64,000 bases of DNA from Tridacna crocea (taxonomy: Eukaryota; Mollusca; Bivalvia; Cardiida; Cardiidae). This document shows, one piece after another, positions 10,979 through 21,963 of the stretch. The notes under the pieces were generated by a model, which worked only from the letters and a program-made list of their open reading frames with translations, did not search any database and was not told the origin of the DNA. The stretch is taken from contig OX031065.1 of the NCBI GenBank assembly GCA_943736015.1, positions 49,826,992-49,890,991 on the forward strand, read 5' to 3'. The translations under genes and the position numbers were made by a program. Every line of letters starts with the position of its first letter. Position 1 is the first letter of the stretch.

Positions 10979-11072
10979 CTTGTTCAGTCCTTTCAAGCGT
11001 TTCAGACATATAGCCAATAATTCTCTGGATTCTAACTGGGCAACTGTCCATTGGTCAGGTGGTTGCAGATAT
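10979..11072 (-). CDS. NMD3: NMD3 exon 3
   Basis: Exon of 94 bases coding the last base of Arg60 and residues 61-91. The translation begins YLQPPDQWTVAQLESRELLA, the hallmark segment that follows the third Cys pair in NMD3 proteins. The acceptor is ATTGTAG and the donor GTATGT. A TTAA-HP MITE ends about 16 bases into the downstream intron (at 10962). Confidence 0.95.
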
Positions 11073-11105
11073 CTACAATCATTGTGTAAACCATTTCAGA
11101 GTCTA

Positions 11106-11554
11106 ATCAACCTTTTCACAACACAATCACAAGTTTAAAAAGACCCATGAAGGAAAGGTTTTGGAAACATTATATGAAAAGGAGAAACTGCTGGTATCCA
11201 ACATTTTCTCCTTTTTCCACAATCTTTTCTAAAAGCAAATCTTATAATTTAAACCACATTCAGTTTGCTGTCAGCAAATGCTTTCAATTTGGACAAGTCT
11301 AAAGTTTTGTTTTGTGGCAGAGAGTCAACCCTTTTCCGATGCAATCATGTATTGTAACAATTTTGAGGTTGAAGACTTTTGAAAACATTAGGGGTAAAAG
11401 AGAAAATACTAGTAGTAAGCATTATCTCTATTTTCCACAATGTTTTCTCTTCTTTCACAGACTAATTCAATCATCTGAGCAGCACTCATATAGTGGTATG
11501 CAAATGCTTTTAATTTGAAAGAGCCTAAAATTTTGCCTTGTGGTGAAGAGTTAA
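11106..11554 (+). mobile_element. Two TTAA-HP MITEs in tandem
   Basis: 11106-11329 (hairpin about 11160-11225) and 11326-11554 (hairpin about 11380-11448) follow head to tail and share the TCAA/TTAA at the junction. NMD3 intron 2. Confidence 0.6.
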
Positions 11555-12156
11555 CTCTTTACCAAATGACAAAATTTTAGACTGGTCATTGTCCAATGGC
11601 AGCATCATTGAATGATTCATTGATGGATTGTATTGTGGCAATCGATCGACTGATTAGTCGTTCAATCGGACTGGTTGATCGAGTGATTTGTCGACCGATT
11701 GCGGTACAAATTCCCTTATTCTATATGGTAATATGAGTTTTTCCCTCCACAGACCTATACTTTCAAGTATCAATACTGAAAATACCATTTCACCCATTCA
11801 CTGTTTACTTATTAATTTATTTAAAGCTTCATATTAGATCATTTTGAATTGTGTGTATTAATAAATCGCGTGACTAAAATGCATTTGATTTAAAAATTTG
11901 TTTATTATATGACTATAAACTATGTAGTTTTTGTCAAATAAACAATGTTCTGTTCTGTTCTGTTCTAAATTGAGAGCATTTGCAGATGACAAAATAAATG
12001 TGACTAAAGAATAGAAATTTGTTTTAGAAAGTGAAGAAAACATTGTGGGAAAAAGAAAAAATGCTGGTTATCAGCATTTTCTCCTTTTCCCACAAATTTT
12101 TCAAGAGGCTTCTTTCACAGGGGTGTTAAAAGTCAGGATTGTGTGGCAAACGGTTA
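11551..12156 (-). mobile_element. TTAA-HP MITE split by a 380-base insertion
   Basis: The left part stops at GACTGGTC (11587) and the copy resumes at TAAATTGAGAGCATTTGC (11965), running to hairpin 12035-12100 and GGCAAACGG-TTAA. The copies at 29561 and 30052 show the uninterrupted sequence. Confidence 0.7.
11588..11965 (+). mobile_element. Insert with AATAAA and (TGTTC)n tail, possible non-LTR 3' end
   Basis: A 380-base segment inside a MITE. It ends with an AATAAA signal followed by four TGTTC repeats, the kind of microsatellite tail seen on some non-LTR retrotransposons. The 5' part has repeated ATCGATCGACTGAT-like words. No coding sequence is recognisable. Confidence 0.4.
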
Positions 12157-12229
12157 AGGACTCTATAGATCTAGTTACTGCCAATTGGACTGAGAGGTCA
12201 GTTATAAGTTCAATATTGCTTGCATTGGC

Positions 12230-12430
12230 TCTGTACCACACAATCCTAACTTTCTACCACTTTAAGACAGAAACCCTTTTGAAACATTGTAGGAAAAGGA
12301 AAAATGTTGGTAACTAGCATTTTCTACTTTTTCTACTTTTTACAAGCAAATTCGTTTATTTAGTCATTTTTATTTTGCTGTTTGCAGATGCTGTCAAGTA
12401 AGTCAAGTCTAGATAATTGTCCTATGTTAA
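12230..12430 (+). mobile_element. TTAA-HP MITE, truncated
   Basis: Left end TACCACACAATCC without TTAA, degraded hairpin (12275-12345), weak right part. NMD3 intron 2. Confidence 0.5.
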
Positions 12431-12469
12431 AAACTAAAAGTGTTTTCTTCAAAACACTAATTGGAATGA

Positions 12470-12600
12470 AAACGCAACAGAGAAACAGCTGACTTTTGTT
12501 TCAATAATGGCTATGAGGGCGGCCAGCCAGTGGTAGGGACACTCCATGAAAACATAGATAGGAACACTGTAAGCTGCAGTTTAATACCTGAAATAATACT
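12470..12600 (+). mobile_element. SINE body fragment
   Basis: Words shared with the SINE at 2177: GGCCAGCCAGTGG, CATAGATAGG and ACCTGAAATAAT. The tRNA head and tail are missing. NMD3 intron 2, close to exon 2. Confidence 0.45.
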
Positions 12601-12669
12601 GACAAAAGAAAAACCACCAAAAAATCTACAGTAAGAGCCATTCAAATAAAGAAATAGAGCAGTAGATAC

Positions 12670-12804
12670 CTTTCACATTTTCTACAGAAGTAGATCACAG
12701 CTTGTTTCGGAATGCCCTCAGTGATGTCTACCTCTGACCTCAAACAGTTAACACACATATTAGCTGGATTGGGCTCAATCTGTACACCACACTGACAGCA
12801 TAAT
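12670..12804 (-). CDS. NMD3: NMD3 exon 2 (zinc-binding N-terminus)
   Basis: Exon of 135 bases coding residues 15-59 plus two bases of Arg60, with ACACAG acceptor and GTATCT donor. It carries three Cys-x2-Cys pairs (Cys17/Cys20, Cys32/Cys35, Cys55/Cys58) and the segment NPANMCVNCLRSEVDITEGI, which matches the conserved N-terminal zinc domain of NMD3 almost residue for residue. In the family this region coordinates zinc and contacts the 60S subunit. All metal-binding cysteines are intact, so the gene looks functional. It is interrupted by introns at both sides, which excludes a processed retrocopy. Confidence 0.95.
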
Positions 12805-13162
12805 CTGTGTAAAACATGCCAGAATTAGAAGTTGAAAAAGGGAGATAATCATGTCAAAATATTTTGAAGGTAGTCTACCTCTATTGTATGAGTTTCCCTT
12901 TTAACAGTCTTATTCTATTTCACTTCCATTTCTTTTGGTTGATATTAATTTTCTTTGTTTTCATAATTCAATACTCATTGTTAAGTAAAACTATGTTGGT
13001 AACGATGAACCATATGTGTTCATGTTCATTTGATAATACAGTACATGTATTCTGTATTCTGTTAACAACTACTACAACCTTGAAGTGAATATCTTCAGGA
13101 ATAATAAAGACATAGTAAAATTTTAAAGTTTTTTTTCCAGGACAGCAACATAATGACGGGTG

Positions 13163-13645
13163 ACAGATGTTTCGGTAACAGACAAGCGCGATAAATAGAC
13201 TTACAGAGTAAATAGATAGGATGTTTCAGTAACAAAGCAATTATATTGTGTTTAGGTTCTGTGATGTTCTTCACACTTAATGCATGGCTTTGCTTTGTTC
13301 AAACCTTTTACTTTTGCACTTTTCACCCTTTTATCCCTTGACAGAATGGTTCAAACCTTTCATTTTTTCACTTTCCACCCTTTTTCCCTTGATCAATTGG
13401 CATTCCACATAGTTTATAAACACAGCATCAAATGAGGTACATTACGAAAATATTATTTAAAAAAACATACTGGGAATTACAAATTAAGGTTCTAAATAAC
13501 GAAGCTTTGAACAAATTAAAGCCATGCACTGGATGTAAGGAATGTCACCATACATAAACACTAAATAAATCTCTTTGTTACCCAAACATCCAATCGATTT
13601 CCTTTTTAAGTCTATGTTACCGAATGCTTGTTACCGAAACATCTG
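13163..13645. mobile_element. Foldback MITE with ACAGATGTTTCGGTAACA ends
   Basis: Inverted arms of about 140 bases (13163-13305 and 13505-13645). The middle has a 51-base direct repeat (TTCAAACCTTT..CACCCTTT, twice). A half copy is at 16645-16772. NMD3 intron 1. Confidence 0.75.
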
Positions 13646-13663
13646 TAAATCAAGGCTATTAAC

Positions 13664-13872
13664 TACACAATCTCAACTTTTAACAACCCTGAAGAAAGAG
13701 GTTTAAAAACATTGCAGATACAGGAAAAAATGCTCATTTTTGCTTTCTCCTTTTTCAACAATGTTTTCTACATTTTGAATAACAACCGTCATCATCTGTT
13801 TCTTCCCTACATTATGCTTTCAATATAAGTCAGTCTAAAATTTTGTTATATCATATGGTAAAGTGGTTATGG
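13664..13872 (+). mobile_element. TTAA-HP MITE, decayed
   Basis: TTAACTACACAATC start, hairpin about 13710-13770 with an eroded centre, right end ATGGTAAAGTGG-TTAT. NMD3 intron 1. Confidence 0.55.
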
Positions 13873-14220
13873 GGATAAGTACAGATACCTGTCCCCAGAG
13901 GTGACGTTACTTTTTGACTTGTCGCCTCTGGGTACAGATTCGATCAAGATAGGACCAGTTGAAAGTTCCACATAGATTTTTGTGCACAAGTTTGAACTCT
14001 TAGTAAATTTTGTCTAAAGTTATATAACACCTTTGAAATAAAATTTTTAAGCAATTAAAGCGAGGGCGACGGAAGTTACAATTGGTAAATTTACAGAACA
14101 GGAAGTGCCACTATGCTATCATAGACATGACGCTAATTCTCTTCATCTTATGCAGCTGTTTCACTATATGACCAATTTAAACCCATGTCAACAAAAATAT
14201 CAGACATTTTCGATGCAAAC

Positions 14221-15847
14221 TAGAGCTGGGGCGATATCATCGATGCATCGGTGCATCGTGATATTTTTGCTGGCGATAGTATATCGCGATACTAACTCAT
14301 TGTATCGATACTTGGCGATACATTTACGTCGTGTCGTGTGCAGAGTGTGTGATCATGTTTCGTGTATGAAATAGAAAAAAATACGCACAATTTGTCTCTG
14401 CTATACATACAAGAACGTACAAACAACTCGCCCTAGAAACAATGAAATTCATAAAACTTTGCAATTCGGGGAATAATTTGCAGCGAAATGTTTAGTCACT
14501 CGCTCTTGCCTAGGGTTTTCCCGGTTTCAAATATAGATGCTAATTCGGAACACTTTAAGGTTATCATATTTTGTTCGTGCCCAAAAAGTTGCGGCTGCTT
14601 TGATCGGGTTGCCTCCTTAACATTTTTGTCACAAGGACTGTAAGATAAAATAAAGCATTAACTAACAAGGTCATTTGATTTACCGGACGAATATAAGCTG
14701 CAATTTGATTACTTGCTAGCGAAAGATAGCTCAGTTTGAAATGTCTTTGTTCTTTCTAAATAACAAATGAATGAGCTGTGGATCTGCCGAAGTTGACAAT
14801 AGCGCGAGTTTTGACGCTGGGAAATTTGAAATGACGTCTTTGACGCTGAAAGTATCTACCTAATTGTCAATCTGACGTATTAAGTTATGATCTAGAGCTT
14901 CATATAACCTAGCTTTCATGCATCCGGCAGAAATATGGGCTAAACACGATCAGTATAAAATGCAAAGGACACGCGCATGATTAGGAAGCTGGCGAGTCAT
15001 TTATGACAACGTAATATAGGTGTTAATACTCTTATCTAGTGTAAAGTGACAGACTTTAAAGTTACCTGCTATTTGAAATGGCAAACAGATGTCAAATAAT
15101 GTCGTAATACTTCTCCAAAAATTAATTGTCACGAAAAAATAGATCGCCAAAAAGCCATGAAAACCCATGACACTACAATGATCAGCGTGGCATCGGCCGA
15201 TCAGAGGGACTTCAAACTATGTTCTCATTTTTAATAATGAAGTTAAACAGTGAATTTACAAAAAACTATGAATAAAACAATAAGTTGGGGGCTAAAATTC
15301 TGTTCATGAGTGAAAAAAATTGTTGTTTTAGGAAATGAAAACATAAATCTACGGGGGGGGGGGGGGGGGGGGGGGGGAGGGGGGGGTCTGCGAATGCTTG
15401 AAATAGGTATATTTTTTTTCTAAACTGACTTGGAAATTAAAATTAGAGGACCAAAATGAATGATATTAAATAAAGCAAAAACTCTAAATGGTATTGCATT
15501 GCCGTTGATTTTTGAAGTACAAAACACAACATCCTCATAAACTTAATATCATGTAGACAAATTGTCTTACCTGCTTGTTTTAGCAAACATTTGGATTGAT
15601 TTTGCCAAAAATGTTTGCACAGTTTAAGGAAAGGTTCCTAAAGTTTCTGAAGAGCTTGATATACATGTGTGAACATGTAGATCTATCTATAAAATCTTGT
15701 TTGCGCATATGGCATGAAAACAGTCTCTTTTAACAGGCTGTCATTAACTATATCTGGATCAATTAAGTATCGTGATATTGTATCGTATCGCCTGCCTGGT
15801 ATCGCGATAGTATCGCGATACATTTTTCTTGGCGATACCCAGCTCTA
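14221..15847. mobile_element. Non-autonomous hAT-type transposon, 1.6 kb
   Basis: Termini TAGAGCTGGGGCGATA and TATCGCC..ACCCAGCTCTA are inverted, flanked by a perfect 8-base direct repeat ATGCAAAC (14213-14220 and 15848-15855), as expected for hAT. Subterminal sequence is full of TATCGCGATA palindromes. No transposase frame is present. It holds a 35-base G tract. It lies wholly in NMD3 intron 1, which it enlarges by half. Confidence 0.85.
15352..15387 (+). repeat. G tract
   Basis: A run of about 26 G, one A, then 7 G, inside the hAT element. The tract lies on the strand opposite to NMD3, so the transcript would carry C. It could form a G-quadruplex, or could be a site of length error in assembly. 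Confidence 0.9.
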
Positions 15848-16136
15848 ATGCAAACAATCATACATCAACAGGACCGAGTGCCAGTCAGGTTAAGAATTAA
15901 GGGGCTGATAAAACATATTAGAAAGCAAAAGAGTGTCATTTCAATTGGCATAAGAAACTGTTTCGTGTAGATATTGTGAATGGCCTATTAATTATTGGCA
16001 GAGACTATCCGAAATCTGTATCCGGTATAGTGATCAATCCGGATACTGTTCTGGTATGAGATCAAGTGTTCATTGCTTACATGATAAATACTATCTACAA
16101 TAAAAAGGTTGTGGCGAATAAAAACGTTAAAGTTAC

Positions 16137-16180
16137 ATCATATGTGGTATTTCCGAACCAAAAACAGGCGGTTCGGCCAT
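16137..16180 (-). CDS. NMD3: NMD3 exon 1 (start codon, residues 1-14)
   Basis: This is the first coding exon of NMD3, the adaptor that binds the nascent 60S ribosomal subunit and recruits the exportin CRM1 for nuclear export. It reads MAEPPVFGSEIPHM and the first two bases of Ile15, then a GTAACT donor. The start was chosen because it has a good context (A at -3, G at +4), an in-frame TGA lies about 57 bases upstream, and the last two bases (AT) join exon 2 to give I-L-C-C-Q-C-G, the family's first zinc-binding motif. The N-terminus before that motif is known to vary between species. The following intron is 3.3 kb and carries a hAT element. Only the 5' part of the gene is in this window. Confidence 0.85.
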
Positions 16181-16486
16181 TCTAGCGATGATTTTGAAGA
16201 AATCTGGTACACGTAACTTGGCTGTCAAATTTCACAACACGTGTGTTACTCTATCTACGTTCGGTAATTTCCGGTTGTTTCCGTCGTTTTTCGACCCTGG
16301 GATAGTTCGTGAAGGCTCGCTCGTCCTAAATGCAAGCACTTGTGAGCGTTCGTATTTTTGAACACACGACTGTGCTTTACAAAGTATATTCATTTTGTTT
16401 TTCAGGGTTAAGAGGTTGCTATTGGAACATATAACCTATTAACCATTGTCAGCGAAATAGAAAAAAAAAAAGACTAAGTGTGTACC
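16181..16486 (-). promoter_or_regulatory. 5' flank and presumed promoter of NMD3
   Basis: About 300 bases upstream of the NMD3 start codon are free of recognised repeats and richer in CpG than the surroundings. A CACGTG E-box sits near 16239. No TATA box is evident. The transcription start cannot be placed from sequence alone. Confidence 0.3.
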
Positions 16487-16638
16487 TAATCCTTTTACCA
16501 AACAATCCCTTTTTCTTATGACCCTGAGATAGATCTAGAAGCCTTCTTGAAAACAGTGAGGGAAAAAGAGAAAATGCTTGTGACCAGCATTTTCTCCCTT
16601 TCCCACAAGGTGTTTTACCCTGCCGGAAACAATTTTCA
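16487..16638 (+). mobile_element. TTAA-HP MITE, right end lost, upstream of NMD3
   Basis: Left end CCTTTTACCAAACAATCCC and hairpin 16548-16615. It stops in the CAATTTTC block, where the half foldback copy begins. It is the closest repeat to the NMD3 promoter. Confidence 0.6.
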
Positions 16639-16644
16639 AAGCCA

Positions 16645-16772
16645 TACATTAGGTGTAAAGAACGTCACGAAACATAAACACTACATAATTGCTTTGTTAC
16701 CGAAACATCCAATCAATTTACCTTAGAAGTCTATGTTACCGAACTCGTCTGTTACTGAAACATACGTAAATC
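16645..16772. mobile_element. Half copy of the GTTTCGGTAACA foldback MITE
   Basis: Matches the right arm of the element at 13163-13645, including CTTTGTTACCGAAACATCCAAT. The left arm is absent. Confidence 0.65.
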
Positions 16773-16899
16773 CTTGCAACTGGGCTTGAACCCATTAAGA
16801 CAGCATATGTAAGCATCTTGAATTGAACAAACAGTGAAAAAAAACTGAAGTGAAATTTCTTAAATCTAAATGTTGGAATCCAGGCAAATTTGATAGTTT

Positions 16900-18256
16900 T
16901 TTTCCCCCAAATTTTTATATTGCCTTGTATTAAACAATCCTAGTAAATTTCAAAGAAATCTCAAATAATGTGGACTTTGTTGGTCAGAAAATGATACGCG
17001 GTCATCAAATGGATACTTTTCCTGCACACTTTACATGTACATGTACGTTCTAGATATTCAATCCCTCGACGAATCTTTGCAAGTTTCAACACCGATCATA
17101 TATACACACATGAATATACATGTATACGAGATCCCTGGTTTCAACAGAATTGGATCAACACTGTAAAACTTCATTGCCTAAACAAGATCTGGAAATTTTC
17201 GACTATGAATAACTGCTTTTCCCAAACTGATTGTCATTTTTGTTTTGTTTTGTTTTTTTTTTTTTTTTGTTTTTGTTTTTGTTTTTTTGTTTTTAAGCAA
17301 CAGGCTTCAAGCTGTTAATGATACAAAGCAACTGTGCAAGTTTCATGAAAATTCAACTAAAAATGCTGACCTAATCAGATAACAAGAAATGGAAATTTGA
17401 GCCTTAATTGGCTACTTTTCCCATGTTGCTTGTTGGAATTTTTTTTCAAAATTAATAGAATTCAAACTGTTGATGAGACAAAGCAACTGTGTGAGTTTCA
17501 CAATAATCTGATTAGAAATGCAGACTTTATTATGTAAACAAAAACTGGTATTTTTAAACTTGAAATGGCTACTTTTCCCATATCGTTTATTGGATTTTTT
17601 CAAAATCAATAGGGCTGAAGCTACTGATAAGATAAATAAACTGTGTGATTTTCATGAAAATCTGACAAGAAATGCAGACTTTGTCCCATAAACAAGAATG
17701 GGGCATTTTCAAATTGAAATGGCCACTTTCCCCCTACTGTTTATTGGATTTTTTTTTCAGAATCGATAGGGTTGAAGCTACCGATGAGATAAACAAACTG
17801 TGTGATTTTCAGAAAAATCTGACAAGAAATGCATACTTTATCGCATAAACAAGAATTGGAAATTTTCAACTTGAAATGGTTACTTTTCCCATACTGTTTG
17901 TTGGATTTCTATAAAAATCAATAGGGTTGAAGCTATTGATGAGATAAACAAACTGTGCAAGTTTCACAAAAATCTGACTACCAATGTAGACTTTGTCGTG
18001 TAAACAATAATTTGAAATTTTCAACTTGAAATGGCTACTTTTCCTACACTGTTTGTTGAATTTTTTCCAAAATCAGTAGGCTTGAAGCTATTGATGAGAT
18101 AAACAAGCTGTGCAAATTTCACGAAAATCTGATGACAAATGCATATTTTATCGCTTAAACAAGAAAAAGACTAGTGGACGGACAGACAGATGGACGGACG
18201 GACGATGGAAACCCCACCATGACATAAGGTCTGCTGGCTTCCAGCCAGTAGAGCTA
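16900..18256 (+). mobile_element. Helentron-like element with six to seven 154-base repeats
   Basis: Units recur with a period of about 154 bases (TTTATTGGATTTTT blocks near 17584, 17739, 17895, 18048). The right side has a GGACGGACGG stretch, then a small hairpin (CTGGCTTCCAGCCAG) and AGAGCTAAAAA. This layout resembles non-autonomous Helentrons of molluscs. The left end is not defined. Confidence 0.5.
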
Positions 18257-19934
18257 AAAACGAGAGAAAACCCCTAAAGATCGCTGTGGATCGATCTCGG
18301 GTCTGTCCCAGATACGTTCACTATCAGATTCTATTGTGATTTTTATGGTCAAAGGGAAAAAACTCGAACAATCTGGTATTCATCAATTATGAAGAGTACT
18401 CTCCCTTATTGTTACGCCCCGCCTCCCCACCCCTGCTCGGAACAGTCTTTTTTTCAACTATTACAGACAGTCACACTTTAAGAACCGGTGCAGAGTTAAT
18501 ATACCCATACGATTTATAGAAAAACCCGGACCCTCTGTTACACTTATTCGGCTAAATAAGGATTTATTCAAAATGAGACTTTCAATCTAATATTAAAAGC
18601 CAATCTTTGCTATTTCAAAGGAGTTTTCTTTTGAAAATGTTCTGAATGGACCGTGTGATTTCAAGATTAGCCTACATGTTCATTTACAAGTACATCCAAG
18701 TCAAGTCTGGGCTGATGGTTTCCCCGCTGGTATTTTTCAGTTAAAGGCAGGATGCTGAACGCGTTATTTTAATCAAGTCAATTTATTGTCTCAGGGATTA
18801 AGTGTGCAAATTAATAGAGAGTGACCTCCCTACTTACAATTAACCCCCTTCCACTAAGAAATGGGGTCTAAACTGGGATCAACATTAATAAATCGGGAAA
18901 AGGCATAGCTTTCATCTCCATTTATTAGCTTGGAAGATTCAGACCTGCATGCTTTCACTGTCTGTCCCCTGTTCCTGACGGTCAATGATCAAAGAAATTA
19001 CTGGAATTTGACAATATAGCCCATAACGATATTTATTAATTACCGCGAAAACCTAATTGAACGAAAACATGTCATTTGTTCATAAGCTTAAGTATTGTAA
19101 CGTAATTATTTACAGCTTATTTGTGGTATACGTTCATCATTTTATAAAACCAAATTTAATTGAAAAAAAAAAAAATTACATATGGAATCTGTGTGGGCTC
19201 TTACTTTGATCACTGAATCGTTATTTAAAGTTTAAATTTCGGCGGTTGCCTTGTTTACAAATGTGATGAAATATAAGGGAGACTACCACCTGTTTAAAAA
19301 ATAGTAAGTCTGCAATTGGTATTTCTTTTTCTTGTGTTCTATCATGATATTTTCAGAAATAGCAGCATCTGCAATCCTAGCTGTCTTAAACTTTACCAGA
19401 AATTATGACACCTGTACGAACATTTTTTTTTTCCGATACAGATAGATCGTCTTCACAAGCTGCAATATTTATTCGTCTTCGATTTTATGCTGTCTACAAA
19501 TGCAAGGGAAGTAACTCTGCCATGAAAAAGTTATGGCTGTAAATACGAGTTTTCTCCCTTCGACCATAAAATTACTCCTTATTTTAGCCGGTTTTGGTTC
19601 GTACACAACTTCGCATTGACGTAAATCAGTGAGTGTAAACAGAGCGGAGAGAAAGTAAAAGTGTTCATGAAATACAGGAACCTCTTAAAGTCGCAAAAAT
19701 TAATGGGAAAATAGGCAAAGCCAAGAAACGGGCTAAAGAGACAATTTTTTCTAAGACATGCAAAATCGTACAACAACGAATCTGTGCACATATGTTTAAA
19801 TTCTCACGGCCCAGCTAATTTTTTATGGCAGTAGATCCATGTATACTGCTTTCACTACAAAACGACAAATTCTACACTCTAAATTGAAGACTTATGGGAA
19901 AAAAATGGAAAGTGATACAAATGAAACAACAGCC
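18257..19934. other. Intergenic stretch without recognised gene or repeat
   Basis: No exon, tRNA or known repeat could be supported. It is one of the few sizeable stretches free of TTAA-HP copies. A promoter or non-coding first exon of the plus-strand KIAA0513 homologue could be here, but no specific signal was found. Confidence 0.4.
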
Positions 19935-20080
19935 CTCTACAGGGTCGAAAAAATTGTGGAAAATGGGAAAAAACGCTGGTTACCAGAATTTTCTCTTTTT
20001 CCCGACAAGGTCCTGAGAACCCTTCTTCAGGTTCGTTTAGACTCGGGATTTTGTTGTATAGAGTTAATTTGTGAAGAAAT
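19935..20080 (+). mobile_element. TTAA-HP MITE fragment
   Basis: Decayed hairpin 19945-20012 (AAATTGTGGAAAATGGG and GCTGGTTACCAGAATTTT) and a GAGTTAATTT end. Other parts are unrecognisable. Confidence 0.45.
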
Positions 20081-20158
20081 CTAACTCCAGATTATCAAAC
20101 ACAAAATATAAACACTGCATGAGAAAACACACTGTAAGTTTCTTTACTTATGTCTTTT

Positions 20159-20329
20159 CACAGGAATTTGATATTCTATAACCAAAATAAATGATAAAAA
20201 TTAAAATATGAAAAAAAAAAAAAAAAAAATCCCCTATATAATACAAACAAAAGGTGTTTATATTATATAGGGTAGTTTTTTTTTCATATTTTATCATTTA
20301 CTTTGGTTATAGAATGTCAAATTCCTGTG
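20159..20329. repeat. Foldback element with CACAGGAATTTGA ends
   Basis: Arms of about 75 bases: CACAGGAATTTGATATTC... and its complement ...GAATGTCAAATTCCTGTG. The inner stem CCCTATATAATA continues the pairing around a short loop. Poly-A and poly-T tracts lie within the arms. Confidence 0.75.
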
Positions 20330-21289
20330 GTCTTTTCAACAGATGTAGTCTACCAAAAAAAAAAGATTTTCATCGAATCTAAATCACAATAACGACATAA
20401 AGATGAAAGTTGACAAAATGATAGTTAACTATCATTATATGTATAAGTGGGGGCACGAGTTCTCAAGAGAAATCGTATCCAGCGTACGACCTCTTTGGAA
20501 AACTCGTAGCCTTGGATGTCAGGGTACGAGTTCTTCAGGGTATGAGTGCTCCAGGGTACGGCTTCTCCTAATACACATTTTTCGTACCTTCAGGTTTTCG
20601 CTACTACACATAACAGACGACGTGGTACACAAAATAATCTAATTACAAACATCATGGTTAGTGAGTACTCCTTTCTCCATAGCATTAGAGTTTAGATTAG
20701 AAATTTACTTTTTGATGTTTTAGCAACCAAATTAATATTATTTAGCGTTCATCTTAGCACAAGCCAAGCCACTGCGCTTTGAAAGATGAAGGATACAGTC
20801 AGAGGTGAAATTCAGTTGTTGTTTTTTTCCGCGGACTGATACAGCAACTTTTAATGTAACATTTGCAAGGCAGAGTCGAAGACTAGACAATTATATTTAA
20901 TTCATTTATTTATTTACATATATTATTTTCTTTCTTTGTCCAGTTTCTCTAATCTAAAGTTGCAGTGAATATTGTTTTATAATTTTATTGCCTTTTTCTT
21001 TGACCATCCCAATATTCTCAGAAATTTACCTTAGAAAAAAGAAGATTAAATAGAAGAAAAAATAAAAGAAGTCAAATTTGTATTAGTAAGTCGAAAAGGA
21101 TAAAATGAAAAAAACCATAGAATAACAAATACATGTATTAGAAATAAGAGTTTTTATCGATTATAATTGTATGAAAAGATAAAAGTGGTAAAGCTTCCAT
21201 ACTCAAAAATTGAAAAAATTTGGATATTTTGTAGCATCCAATTGTTTGGTCACTCATCCATTGATGCACTGACCACAATATATATTGCT
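20330..21289. other. AT-rich intergenic DNA, no gene seen
   Basis: The only structure is a three-unit 16-base repeat near 20518-20568 (CAGGGTACGAGTTCTT type). Open frames here have no recognisable homology. Confidence 0.4.
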
Positions 21290-21419
21290 TTATCCCTTTA
21301 TCAAACAATCCCCTTTTTTCAAGTTAAAAGCTCTTTGAAAGCATTATGCATTATCTCCCAATAGATGACATTCTACAAATACTCATCTACATGTATCTAA
21401 TTTGGGCATCCTGGGTACA

Positions 21420-21672
21420 CAGAACTGGGCCACATTTCTACGCAGAGTAATGTGTCATATAGGACAGGTCAAATCTTCGAAGAATATGGTATGCGCAGAT
21501 AACGAACATTATCGGAAAGGAGAAAATGCTGGTAACCAGTATTATCTCCTTTTCCCATAAAGTTATCTGCCCTTTCAGACACCAATTCCATCAATAAAAC
21601 CACGATTAATATTTCATTTGTAGATGCTTTCAATTTGGATTTGTCCAGAATTATGTTATTTGGAAATAGTTA
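21420..21672 (+). mobile_element. Family E fragment and TTAA-HP MITE
   Basis: 21430-21490 carries TGTCATATAGGACAGGTCAAAT and TCTTCGAAGAATATG, also found inverted at 22832-22905 and 61640-61700. A TTAA-HP copy without left end follows, with hairpin 21508-21562. Confidence 0.5.
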
Positions 21673-21736
21673 TTTGAAAAACATGACAGATTGGAGGTAT
21701 AGTCTTTGTTATTGTATAATTGTATGGATTGTTTCC

Positions 21737-21963
21737 TTAACCCTTTCCCAAACAATTCCTGTTTTTCACGACTCTGAGAAAGAAGCCATCTGAAAATATT
21801 GTGGCAAAGGAAAAAATGCTGGTAACCAGCATTTTCTCCTTTTCCCACTTATGTTTTCTTCCGTTCCTTTAACGAATTTCAATTTTTTAGTCATATTAGT
21901 GTTGTCGTCTGCAAATGCTTCCATTTGACTAGTTTAAAATTATGTTATTTAGTAAAAAGTTAA
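21737..21963 (+). mobile_element. TTAA-HP MITE
   Basis: TTAA-CCCTTTCCCAAACAATTCC start, hairpin 21795-21850, AGTAAAAAG-TTAA end. Its right TTAA is the left TTAA of the next copy. Confidence 0.75.

Noticed and set aside
14105-14374. 89-codon open frame over the left end of the hAT element
   Set aside because: It crosses the element border and shows no transposase motif.
1263-16180. NMD3 as a processed pseudogene
   Set aside because: It has nine introns at conserved-looking phases, intact splice sites and no frame breaks.
17230-17297. Poly-T tract as a retrotransposon tail
   Set aside because: It lies between units of a minisatellite and has no element boundary or target duplication.
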